Shown here piece by piece: positions 35,128 to 45,328 of a DNA stretch of 64,000 bases. Within the stretch, counting starts at the first letter, position 1, and every line of letters begins with the position of its first letter. The stretch spans positions 28,940,589 through 29,004,588 of the forward strand of contig CM063110.1 of the NCBI GenBank assembly GCA_031841125.1. The letters run 5' to 3'. Under the pieces are notes generated by a model. The model saw nothing but the letters and a program-made list of their open reading frames with translations, made no database searches and was not told where the DNA came from. Source of the DNA: Acanthococcus lagerstroemiae (lineage: Eukaryota > Arthropoda > Insecta > Hemiptera > Eriococcidae). Both the position numbers and the translations under genes were made by a program.

Positions 35128-36191
35128 AAGTAGATTAATAGTTACTCTTACCGATTCACTGGAAATATTTTTAACGATGCAGGTTAAAAATGCAACGCCT
35201 CCCTTAGATGCATGTATCCTCAGAGGTATGTGCCCGTCGAAACTGGGATTTTTTTCTTTTTTTATGAATCGTATATTCCGTAATATTGATTGAATATTTA
35301 CATCATCACCTAGAAAACACAGAAAATAGTATACTAAAAGTATGTTGATAGAGAAAAACTCGTGAAATATGACGACTGCCAATTTGCTGCTCAGGCTAAA
35401 GGCTAGGGATCAACACAAGAGCCATATTTTTCATAATTTTCTTCTAAGTTGCGCACAATATTTTTTTCACTACCTCTTTAGAAAGCTCAAAATTACGTAT
35501 AAGCTGCGAGCAACAGGGAGGCAGTGAGGTACCAGTTCGTGTGCTCACCATGCATATTGAACAAATCGAATGATTAATATGAACTAGTCATTTTGAGAAA
35601 ATATTTGTAGAATGGAACGGAACTGTTCCATCTTTTATAGTCGATTAAATTTCAATTTTCAACAGATTTGGCATTCTTGAACGTTGCCTATACAGCTCTG
35701 ATTCAAAAGTAGTTCTGCGTCTATAAAACACTTCAAGTATAATCATTCGTTGGGGTTTCTATTTCATACACTTTATATCAGAGCGATATTCCAAAACAGC
35801 CTACTTATGTCAATTTTTTTCCCCCCTTTCGAAACTTATTTCATATGTAGTGTCATCTCTGGTGGAAGATGCATTGCACAGACATTCCCACACCACCAAC
35901 CTACCAATATTCAGGTCGATGCTCCACTAGGTAACCTAAAAGTGTCACTGATGACACATTGGTACCATGGTATAGGGTATACACAAGAGTAGGTATAAGT
36001 ACCTAACGTTAGGTATATATTTCACTCTTCTGTAAAGTTTTAAAAAGTGGATAAGGGCAGTTCTGGAATATATCACTCCTCGTATAGGTATAATTTAATT
36101 TCTCAGTATACACGGGCATTACTCAATCGTGTCACAACTACCTAATTCTACTTATCTCCGTAGGTATTATAAATGGCAATAAATAACTTAC
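35128..36191. other. First intron of the dpr-like gene
   Basis: No exon or mobile element is recognised. Frames at 35,750-35,992 are not supported. Confidence 0.3.
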
Positions 36192-36255
36192 ACTTGATAA
36201 TATTGAAGCAGATGAGCATCGCCAGAAATGAAACATACGATATCTTCATGTGCAT
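36192..36255 (-). CDS. dpr: dpr-like gene, first coding exon (signal peptide)
   Basis: ATG at 36,253-36,255 opens MHMKISYVSFLAMLICFNII, a short basic start followed by a long hydrophobic run, typical of a secretory leader. The exon ends AAG T at an ideal donor gtaagt (36,186-36,191). It is 64 nt, phase 1 out. A second in-frame ATG two codons later (MKISY) could equally be used. Its place upstream on the same strand and the phase match to 32,592 tie it to the Ig exons; the link is inferred, since no homology is expected in leaders. Confidence 0.6.
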
Positions 36256-37003
36256 GCTGGTTGAAAGCCGATCTGGAACTTTTACGCAGCCATAGTATCT
36301 TGTATAGCTCACGAAAATCGAAAGTTGCGACTAATAGAACAAATAAAAATCCGAACTATCTTTGAAATTCCACAAAATTGATACCATTTTGTACATATAG
36401 GTAGGATAACGCGTGTCTGACGCACTGGAACGCAGTAACATAAAGAGGTAATTATACGAATTTAAAAAGAAACCGCGTATAAGAAAATTTCGTCGTGTTT
36501 ATATTAAAGTGCCAAACAAATATAATAATAGTAAGTAGACGTGTTACTGACGGATCCAGATGCAGAGAAAACTCCCGAGCTAAAGAAGTAGCATGGATTC
36601 TCGGTGTATCCTCGTTTAACATGTCGTGTTACACAAACGTGTAGCGTCCGTCTTCCCAAGCGTAACTTATTATCCCTTTTCTCGGTGCCAAAAATAAACC
36701 GAGAATAAAAAAGTGCGTACTCGAAAGACTGATGACACTTTACGAGCGGGCAATTATTTTCTCGTAAATTTAACGGGATGGTAATTTATGTATTGTTTGT
36801 ATAATCGCGGAGGTGGAGAGCTTCACATCGCTCGTCGATATGCAGAACAGCCGATACTCTTTATTGCCATTGATCATAGAGGCCACACGCATGTCAACGC
36901 GAAGAACAAATATGTGAAGCCCTTATAGTAACTCAAAAGATGACTCGGCTCTCTTATACACATCGAAAATCTGATCTTAGTTTGATTCAGTAGAAATACC
37001 TCA
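36256..37003. promoter_or_regulatory. Region upstream of the dpr-like start codon
   Basis: The 5' UTR and promoter should lie here or further up. I see no clear TATA or initiator to place a start site. No gene is present. Confidence 0.25.
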
Positions 37004-37347
37004 GCTGCCGGAACGGCAGCCGTGAAGACGGTCCGATATCACTTTAGACAATATAGAATGGACTGGTAATAGTGATAAGAATTACACAGGTTTAAATGGA
37101 GCATTGTTGAATGTAAACAAAGGCAATTTGCCCTGTTCGTAGTTATATCATTGCCCTTGTTTACATTCAACTTTTCTCGACTATTACCAGTCCATAACGT
37201 AGTTATATCTATATAGTCAAAGGATATCATAGGTAGAGAATGGGAGCGTTCACACGAGGTCTTCATGGTTGCCGTGGCCACTCGTGTGAACGCTCCCATT
37301 CTCTACCTGTAATACCGGACCGTCTTCACGGCTGCCGTCTCGGCAAC
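37004..37347. mobile_element. MITE with nested hairpins
   Basis: The outer ends pair 29 of 32 bp (gctgccggaacggcagccgt at 37,004, complement ending at 37,347). Inside, two more inverted pairs sit side by side. The first is atggactggtaatag (37,058-37,072) with ctattaccagtccat (37,181-37,195), itself enclosing a 21-bp pair (37,106-37,126 with 37,151-37,171). The second is a perfect 28-bp pair (37,231-37,258 with 37,281-37,308) around a 22-nt loop. The loop text gtcttcatggttgccgt resembles the outer terminal repeat, so one element may have landed in another. Confidence 0.85.
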
Positions 37348-37369
37348 ACACGGCGTAGTGTGAACTAAC

Positions 37370-37840
37370 ATTTGTAAACAAAATGAGTTATTAGTATCGT
37401 TGGAAAGAGCGTAAAACGTAGAATTTTTTCAAAATCGGGCCCCCAATTCAAAAATGTATACTCACGTTGAAAAAAGCTTATCAGTAAACGTCATGCCATA
37501 ATTGGACGCTGTTCAGCAAAAGGGAACCAACTAGCAAAATCCGCTTTTTGAGAACATGTGATTCGCAGTTCAAGAGCCATGTAGGAACTATATGGCAATG
37601 CGTTTACTGATAAGCTTTTTTCAACATGAGTAACATATTTTTGAATCGGGGGCCCAATTTTGAAAAATTCTACGTTTTACAAGTTAACTAATTTTGTTTA
37701 CAAATGTTAGTTGATTCCCTTTTGTTGAACAGCGTCCAATCATAAGTTTCTTCATGGCTCTTGAACTTCGAATCATGTGTTCTCAAAAAGCGGATTCTGC
37801 TAGTTTGCTAGTTAGTTCCCTTTTGCTGAACAGCGTCCAA
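37370..37840. mobile_element. MITE cluster, nested inverted copies
   Basis: The text taacatttgtaaacaaaatg through gataagctt at 37,370-37,495 recurs inverted at about 37,590-37,725. The element proper is 37,502-37,739, beginning ttggacgctgttcagcaaaa and ending with a near complement (ttttgttgaacagcgtccaa). A further partial inverted copy runs to 37,840. At least three insertions of one family are superimposed here. Confidence 0.75.
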
Positions 37841-37890
37841 GTGTAATAAGCTTGAGTTCTCTACAACACTGAAAATTTTCTTATCATTAA

Positions 37891-38144
37891 TGGACGCTGT
37901 TAAGCGTAACAGAACCAACCAACAAAATCTGTTTTTCGAGAACACGTGATTCGAAGTTCAAGAGCCATGTAGAAACTACATGACATAGCGTTTACTGATA
38001 AGTTTTTCTCAACGTGAGCACACATTTTTGAATCGGGGGCCCAGTTTTGAAAAATTCTACTTTTTACGCTCTTTCTAACGATACTAATAACTCATTTTGC
38101 CAACAAATGGTCGCTTTTGGTTCTGTTCTGCTTAACATCATCCA
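37891..38144. mobile_element. MITE of the same family, separate copy
   Basis: It begins tggacgctgttaagcgtaac and ends gttctgcttaacatcatcca, an imperfect inverted repeat of about 27 bp. The interior repeats the neighbour: ttcaagagccatgtag, gcgtttactgataagttttt and ttttgaatcgggggccca. Confidence 0.75.
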
Positions 38145-38169
38145 AATAAAAGCGAAAATCGAAGGACAT

Positions 38170-40830
38170 TTCCTGTAACAATTCTTATTTAGTTTTGAAA
38201 ACAGGATTTGGGAAATCCTGTGACTTTCAATTTCGAAAAAAGGCTATCCTACGGATAAAAGCTACCCTTCCGCTATCCCGATGCGCAAAATCCCACCAGT
38301 TACCCGGGTAACTAAATGGGAACAAAGGCAATCTGAGGGTAACAAATGGGTAACTTCTCCGCGGGTTACTGGGTAACTGATTGCGCATCGGAATTCTAAA
38401 CGAAAATATACAAAAAAAAAAAAAATTCATCAGATTCTGTTTCTCTAATCACATCTCATTCATCGTTGAGACAGAATTTGGGAAATCCTGCTGTAGTTTT
38501 CACAATTAAAAAGAAAAAGTTTTCCTGTTGGTATTGTAGAACACCATAAGCGCTGACTTTTCAAAAATTTACGTGGGTGAGTATACTGACTGCAGTTTCC
38601 CGTTTATCTTTGTCCCCCTGGCCCCCTCCCCCAAAAGGCAATATGGGTGTCAGAATACAGGATTTCTCCAGCATGTTACATGTAGCGCCATTTTCATGCA
38701 TTTTAACAAACATCCTGAAAATTATTTTTTTTAGTGTCCATTTTGGAGTGTGAGTGAACTTGGTAATATTAGCGCTCTGGAATACAGAAGAAGGAAAAGT
38801 GAATTGGCACACCCTACAAAAAGAATCCTGAAAAATGATTTTTTAAAAACACATTTGGATAAACTGAAAGCATAAAAGAACATTAAAGTAGAATACGAGT
38901 GTTATACCTCTAATTTTGAAACATGACCAACTGCAAGATTTTTTGTACATACATTTTTCCATTTTAGTGGGACAGAATCATTATACTCGTAATAATATGT
39001 ACCTAGGAATATCTTGAATTTGGCATTTTTTCCCATCAGTATTCTTTTCTACATGTTTTTTTTTGTGTGGGTGATGTCACTCACGTATTTTTTAACATGG
39101 GTGATCACTCACCCACACACCCACGTAAGTCGGTGCCTATGTAAAACACTGCCATTTCGCTATTCAAAATAAAATGGAAATTTGAGGAAAATAAATGAAT
39201 TCATCAGAGGATATTCTCATTTAGTTTTGAAAACAAAATTCAGGAAAACCAATGATTTTCAATTTAAGAGACAGGCTACCCTTTCTATAATGGTGGACGC
39301 TACCTATCCTATACTGGTGAACGCTACCATAGTGGTGAACGCTACTCTTTCTCTATTCAAAATGGAACAACTGGAATTTTGAGAAAAATGAAAGCGCCAT
39401 CGGGAGTGTTTCTTGAATCGACACTCATCCAGTTCTGAGAACAGAATTTGGAATATCCTATGGTTTAGAATTTAGCTGAAAGCCACTCTTCAGTTGAACA
39501 AAACTACCCTTTCGCTACTCAAAATGGATAAATTGTAAATTTGAGAAAAATGAACGCATGGGTCAGAGTATTTTTATTCAGTTTCGAAAACCGAATTCAG
39601 GAAATTCGACGGTTTTGAAGGCTAACGTATGGGCTGGCTATCTTATCACTACTCAAAATAGAATGATTGAAAAAAAACAAAAGGAGATAACGTCAATCAA
39701 AGGATATTTCTGGAATCAGTACCTATTCATTCAGTTCTGATCACAGGATTTAGAAAATCCTACGATTCTCAAATTTAGAGGAAAGCTAACCTTCTCTACT
39801 CACAATGGAAAAGTAAAAAACCAGAAGGAAAAGAAATAAAACCGGTTATTAGATGCTGTCTCTCGACTCAAGTCTTCAAGTCTCATTCACCATGAAAGAC
39901 AGAATTTGGGAAATCTTACAGCTCTCAAAATTGAAGAAAGGCACGCTTTCAGAGTTGGAGCGGCTACCATTATTCTGTATTGGCCCTTCGCGTCCCAAAT
40001 TATTCGCGATTTCGGAATAGCTGTGTCCCATAGAAAAAGGGAGATGGTCGAATTGCGTTCCATTAGTAAAATTTAATAACCGTCGAGTTGCGTTCCGAGT
40101 CATATAAATGGTAACTACACAATATAATCACAGGGAAGTATGCATATACATACACGTAAGATATCGTCTAATATTGTCTACGTACATTTCTCATCCATGC
40201 AGGCCCATCGCTACACAATCATCATCTGCCAAAGGATTGTGAAGACGACATTTGAACTTACCCCGCACAAATTTTTCCTTTCTCACGAAACATCGTTTCA
40301 CTGTTGTTACGACTCCGTATTACGAATTCAAACTGATATTGGAATTTTTACACCTGATACTGAGAGACGGAACCCGTCAAGGTAGCTGCACTCTGTTTTC
40401 ATACTGCAACACGTTACACTGTGTATAATAGATGATCTCATACGTTATAGGTCATTGTATTCAAGACGGAACTTGAACATATGTATTAGTCAAGTTTGAG
40501 CAGACGCAACCGACATACATCTCCTCCGTTTACACTGGGATGCAATTTTTAATCTCATTTTCGTGAGGGACGCAACGAGGTAGCCAAGTCCTCAATCAGT
40601 TTTAAGACTAAGATTTGGAAAATTCTACTCATGCTTCCCAAATTTAGAGAATGCCCCACTGGTGGAGGCTACCCATCAGATACTTGTTGGAGACTGCTCG
40701 TTCAACACTCAAAATGAAAAAATCGTGGAAAAATCAAAGCATCTTTCAGAGGACATTTCTGGAATCAATTCTCACTCAGTTTTAAAACAGTGTTCAATAA
40801 ATCATATAAACTTTAATTTTAGAAACAAAA
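38170..40830. repeat. Old tandem array, ~153-bp unit
   Basis: Variants of gaatttgggaaatcctatga plus 'ttcaatttagagaaaggctaccctt' and 'ctattcaaaatgga' recur near 38,201, 38,470, 39,232, 39,437, 39,587, 39,740, 39,896, 40,610 and 40,780. The best run is spaced 150, 153 and 156 bp. Units are diverged and partly lost. No gene is seen; the open frames here are shadows of the repeat. Confidence 0.7.
38279..38391. mobile_element. Small inverted-repeat element inside the array
   Basis: cgatgcgcaaaatcccacc with agttacccgggtaac faces gggttactgggtaactga with ttgcgcatcg. It interrupts the 153-bp array. A partial copy is at 7,713. Confidence 0.65.
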
Positions 40831-40940
40831 GCCATCCTTTAGATGCTGATGATGACATATCACTGCATGCTTGTGCATACCTACAAGTCTCAGAAATGAG
40901 AACAGAACAGTTTTTCACAGACGGTTTAAGATTTGTAAAA

Positions 40941-40946
40941 TTTATT
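40941..40946 (-). terminator. Candidate polyadenylation signal of the coiled-coil gene
   Basis: AATAAA on the minus strand, about 105 nt after the TAA stop at 41,050, in a suitable A/T-rich context. A plausible 3' end, not proven. Confidence 0.4.
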
Positions 40947-41049
40947 AAAAAAAAAAAGAGACAAACTTTTAAAATGCTTACAATCAATGTTCATTGCAGA
41001 AAAATCACACAAAGTCATGAATCATAAAATTCGTTGATTAGACGCAGAT

Positions 41050-41178
41050 TTACACGGCCGTATCGAACGACGCAGTTGACAAGAAAGAGTTACACATTCT
41101 ATCTACGTCTTGCAGGTCCGACTGGATCTTCTTCAATATGGTTGATCCATCGACTGCATCTTGCATCTGATGCAATAC
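41050..41178 (-). CDS. Coiled-coil protein gene, last coding exon
   Basis: Acceptor cgtgttgcag, then GTA TTG CAT CAG; the exon ends at TAA (41,050-41,052), 42 residues. Reads VLHQMQDAVDGSTILKKIQS then DLQDVDRMCNSF and STASFDTAV, with heptad-like spacing of hydrophobic residues. Phase 0 in, matching the exon at 41,287. It closes the reading frame of a chain of minus-strand exons. Confidence 0.75.
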   Translation of the reverse strand, partial: VLHQMQDAVDGSTILKKIQSDLQDVDRMCNSFLSTASFDTAV

Positions 41179-41286
41179 CTGCAACACGAACGGATGACCA
41201 ACAAATTATTTCACGTTCCTCACTCACGAATATCATTACCGACATACCGAGTCGTTGAGTTCCGCTTGTCGCGGTTGAACACTTAC

Positions 41287-41397
41287 GAGGAGCAGGTTAT
41301 TCACAGTCTTATGCTGCAGTCGCACAAACGCGATCGCGTTGCTTCCGCCATCAGGAACACTGAAACCGTTTTGCTTCGGATAATCATTTCCATTTGA
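41287..41397 (-). CDS. Coiled-coil protein gene, internal exon
   Basis: Acceptor ttatgtttcag, then TCA AAT GGA; donor CTC/gtaagt. The exon is 111 nt, 37 codons, phase 0 at both ends. Reads SNGNDYPKQNGFSVPDGGSN then AIAFVRLQHKTVNNLLL. It is polar and disordered first, then a short helix continued by the next exon. Family not recognised. Confidence 0.75.
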
Positions 41398-41486
41398 CTG
41401 AAACATAACCAAGCGCTGTTTACATTCTTTACAAAATAGGGAATACGTCTCCAAATTTTCGCACATGAATAAGAAGGCCTACTTAC
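41398..41486. other. Short intron
   Basis: An 89-nt intron with gtaagt at its 5' end and tttcag at its 3' end on the minus strand. Confidence 0.7.
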
Positions 41487-41571
41487 AAGTGTACTCGTTG
41501 ATACATCACCGTTTTCCAAACGAACGTTACCTTCGGTAAGTCTCTTTCCATCGACTTCCATTTGCTTTTCT
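41487..41571 (-). CDS. Coiled-coil protein gene, internal exon
   Basis: Acceptor ttttgtcctcag, then A GAA AAG CAA; donor CTT/gtaagt. The exon is 85 nt, phase 2 in and 0 out, agreeing with both neighbours. Reads EKQMEVDGKRLTEGNVRLEN and GDVSTSTL. Phase agreement over three consecutive junctions (43,457 to 41,050) is the main support for the gene model. Confidence 0.78.
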
Positions 41572-41909
41572 CTGAGGACAAAAAATCAACGGTGACAATT
41601 TATTCAAAATGGCGTCTACAATACAGGATCTCTGGTTTCCCCCTCGGCTTTTCACTAGTGCAACGCTGGATTGAAATGGAACTAATGTGCAAGTTTCATC
41701 TTCAAGCGATAAAGTCTGGTTTCTTTTCCGACGAAGAAACTCTCTCTCCCCCTTTCCCTAAGGGCGGCTAGAATTAATAACTTCCGATTTACAAACGAGA
41801 TCGAGCGAACAATCGCACTAAGAGCTAACCGGATAACTAATTGTGAATAACGAGTACGATTTTTGATCCGACTTCATCCAACTTGGTTTCGAAATCTGAT
41901 TTTTATTTG

Positions 41910-42034
41910 ACAGAGGATGGTGTGGTGGGACGTATGGCGATGCACGCATGCCAAAGTGGCCCCTGAGACACCGCACCCCCGACACCGGAAACTACCCTTT
42001 CGGGCATCGCATCAGTACCGATTTTACAGAGGAT
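41910..42034 (-). mobile_element. SINE family A, 5'-truncated copy with 9-bp target duplication
   Basis: Element about 41,916-42,025, flanked by acagaggat at 41,910-41,918 and 42,026-42,034. Family text gtgtggtgggacgtatggcg and gacaccgcacccccg is present. It lies in the 41.6-43.5-kb intron. Confidence 0.85.
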
Positions 42035-43456
42035 ACAAAAAACCTAAATTAATTAAGATTTTTTTCTGGAAAGGGAGTTGCCGATGTTTGAATATCGTCT
42101 CAGATTTCCGTCCGATCCCAAGTGGGGTTCCAACACTCAAATTTTACCCTTGAAAAGGACCAAATCAACTAGAAAACCCGAACCGACAATCGAAATAATG
42201 CTTCCCGGTTCGCTAATTTTAAATATCACGCCAGGTTTATGATCTGACCCCGATTTTGGCTTCAAAATCCAAATTTTATCCTAGGAAAGGACGAAACAAA
42301 CTCGAGTTTAATAATATCGAACTAAATGCTGAAAGAAGATTCGTTTGGATCACTGATTTCGGATACCTCGGATTTTTGATTCGATTTTGATTTGTGGCAA
42401 TTCAGCTATGAGTAAGACTACTTCTCGATGTTTGCCTCCGACCTCGATTTAGGCCTCCTTACAAATTTCACACCTGAATTGAGCAAAATGGATTCGACAA
42501 GAAAAAATCGAACTAGCAATCGACATCAGTGTTTTCGGGTCATTGGATTTACATTTTAATCAGATTTTGGGCCCGTTACATTCTGGCCCTCAAAATTCAA
42601 ATTTCATACGCGAAATTAGACATAACTTGAATAAAAATCAAACAAACTGTCGAAGATGGGTGAGTTTTCCAACCAAGCACCTGAAGTTGCCAATTTGCTA
42701 ACTAAGAAAGATGACTGAGGCCGTCCTCATGCTTCCCTCGGCAACGGCCCTGGTTAGATATGGTCGTGTTGCCGATTCTAAATTTCTATATTTATATTCC
42801 TAATTCAAGGACCCACAATCCGAATTTCACGACTGCAGAGAGTAAAATGTACGAAGTCAAATTAATGATCGAAATAAGGAAAAACTTGTTCTAAATCTTG
42901 ATGAGAATTCCATTTTTTTTTTTCTTCAACGAAGGAGAAACAAACAATCTTCTTTCTTTGATAGTGAAAGAATTCCCTCCCTCCCCCAGAATGAGAAAAG
43001 ATCTTCGTTCTATTTCTCGAGGAACAAGAACATCATACGTTGGCATCTCTCAGCCAGTCTTTGCATCTGTGCGCAGTCGTGACGCCCTCATGTAACACAG
43101 CGATCCACGACACTCTGCTAAATAGTTCGTCTGATTTTCCAATTCGAGTCAATTTTCACTTTTCACATGTCAAATTTGGATTCAAAAACTCAAACCAAGC
43201 TTGAGGAAAAATCTGACGCGATGTTTGAAATCCCTGATCCAGAAAACGCCAATTTCGATTTTGCTCAAAATATAGTTTTATTTAAAAATCGGAAGTTGGT
43301 GGCACGTCTTCATCCCTTCGGTTGAGCGGAATTATCCTTCACTGGAAAAGGAACTAGAAATAAACCGTGCCACTTGAAGATCCACGCTAGTCCCAACTGG
43401 ATCTGATCAGATAGGAGAACACAATTAGCACACTATACGATCTATGAATTACTTAC
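42035..43456. repeat. Intron with old diverged repeats
   Basis: Phrases such as 'ctcaaattttacccttgaaaaggaccaaatc' and 'cgaactagcaatcgacat' recur at about 42,130, 42,270, 42,480 and 42,590 with heavy decay. Similar wording is found at 33.0-33.4 and 21.35 kb, so this is an old dispersed family. A T-run lies at 42,911. No gene is supported. Confidence 0.45.
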
Positions 43457-43913
43457 ATGATCCCGGGAGACCTGCACAAGGCGATCAACAGAGCTTTGAA
43501 CACTTTCGTCACCAGGTTATCAACTTCGATGACCTGCTCAACGAGGGACACATCTCGATTGGTGTAATCCTTCAAAAAGCTAAGCGTATCACCATTCTCC
43601 AGCGAATGTTTACCGGACAACAAATCGTTCAACGATTCGTTTATGGTGAAATCTAAGGTTAAATTATCGTCGGTGACATACGTATCCGAGAGAATCGAAT
43701 CTCGCCGACTGTCCAAGTCCAGCCTGGACAGGTAAAGAGCATCGTCGCTCGAAATTAGATTAAGAATCGACGAGTTGCGTTTGTCAGTCGGGATCGTCTC
43801 ATCGGCGGAGGAGCTCGTGACGCTGGTTCGAGAGTCGGCCATCGATGATCTGGAAGTGACATTACTCTCTAGGAGTCGTTTACTGACCACAGAAATGGTA
43901 GATGATTTGCTAC
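43457..43913 (-). CDS. Coiled-coil protein gene, large exon
   Basis: Acceptor aatctgttgtag, then GT AGC AAA TCA; donor ATCAT/gtaagt. The exon is 457 nt, phase 1 in and 2 out. It reads a serine/threonine- and aspartate-rich segment (SRSSMADSRTSVTSSSADET, then SILNLISSDDALYLSRLDL) and then helical sequence (SLVEQVIEVDNLVTKVFKAL). The low-complexity acidic-serine region looks disordered and phosphorylatable. Upstream, the exon at 50,267 ends in phase 0, so the two cannot be joined directly through its gttagc donor. Either a small exon lies in the 6.3-kb intron, or a non-obvious donor (gtcggc, 10 nt further) is used, which would restore phase. Confidence 0.78.
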
Positions 43914-44340
43914 CTACAACAGATTGAAAACGCCATTTATAAATGGATAGAGCATATCAATTACAGTACTTTTCGAGAATACGTTATTTCACGAAATTTT
44001 TCGAAAAGTGTGATAATCTGATAATTTATACACTTATACCAGGACAGAGTTGTATCTCTAAAACTATATTACGCGTATGATAGGAACTAAAGACTTGCAG
44101 AATAGAATGTACAAAGATACGAAACTAGTAAAGCAGCATTATCTATGGGGACACCGATAGGAAGTGATGGTTGATTGGGACTCGATATTCTGATATGACG
44201 CTTAATGATGAGGAAATATCACACATGTATATATTCGGAAGGAGGGATCTCCGAAAATTTTTGAATTTCGAGTAGCAGAATCCCTAATTTCTATCATTTT
44301 TACTGCACAATATCTTAACCACTTATCTTGACGCACGCCC
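43914..44340. other. Intron stretch, nothing recognised
   Basis: 5' flank of the large exon on the minus strand; no feature beyond the acceptor. Confidence 0.3.
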
Positions 44341-44422
44341 AATCAGGGAAATCCCAGGTTAGGGGATGCGGTGTCCCGGAGCCAATTTGACGTGCGTGCA
44401 CCGCCATACGCCCCACCATCAT
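44341..44422 (+). mobile_element. SINE family A fragment, sense on plus
   Basis: Reverse complement of the family: gatgatggtggggcgtatgg, ggtgcacgcacgtcaaattg and gggacaccgcatcccc. Roughly 80% identical; no duplication found. Confidence 0.6.
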
Positions 44423-45212
44423 CGGAACAATATCTTAAATAAAATTTCAGCTTAATATTCGCTTCTGTCTTTGGACTTTCTAGTCTGTTGAACAAGGTAA
44501 ATTTTAAAATAAGTAAATAACACATGCTGCAAAAAGGTTCAACATATGATTCACGTGAGACAATATGCAATTTAGCTTGTTGATCGCGACTTCACAAGTA
44601 GATTCTCACGGAAAAAATTGAAATAAGATTTTAATTTCATTCAACGTAAAAATAGGCTTGACCGATATTTATTCGAGAAAAGATTACGTACAAGAAGACA
44701 TAGGCGTTTCCAAAATACGACTCCCTGCAGTGCATTAACGTTCACAGTTGGTCAAAACTTGAAAATTAGCATTGGTAGCTTCCAATAGATAGATACTAGG
44801 GTTGTTTAGTTGCTGAATGCGTGTTTGGAGTCATTTCAGCCGTAACTATTAGAATCCACAAGGAGCCAGAAATTTTACAAAAAAAAAAAAAAAAAAAAAA
44901 ATTTCTAATCGGAGAGTAGATTTCTCAAGTTATTTTTGGTCCACATTTGACCCCGTGGTCTCCAAAGATAATTTACAAGGAAAAGGAAAGTTATTCAAGT
45001 ACGAAGTCAGCTGCATGCCGAGCTCAGAGCCTTTCTCTCGGCAAAATGCTGAAAAATAAAGAAGTATTCCAAAAAATTGGGTTTCTTAGCGTAAAATTAT
45101 GGGAAACGCAGTGCTCCAAAGAGTTTATTCCCCTACTCTCGTCTTTACCTCTATTTACTACGATTCCAAAACCGATCAAACAAAAAGAAAATGTACAGGA
45201 AATATAATCAAA
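44423..45212. other. Intron stretch
   Basis: Contains an A-run of more than 20 at 44,879-44,901. No gene supported. Confidence 0.35.
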
Positions 45213-45328
45213 ATGGTGTGGTGGGATGTATGACGATGAACGCATGCCAAAGTGGCCTCTGACACACCGCACCCTCAACACCGGAAATCACCCTTTCGAG
45301 TATCACATCAGTGGCCGGAGGGACAATC
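45213..45328 (-). mobile_element. SINE family A, 5'-truncated copy
   Basis: atggtgtggtgggatgtatg, aacgcatgccaaagtggcc and ctttcgagtatcacatcagt through ggccggagggac. Flanks ataatcaaaa and taattaaaa may be a decayed target duplication. Confidence 0.75.
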
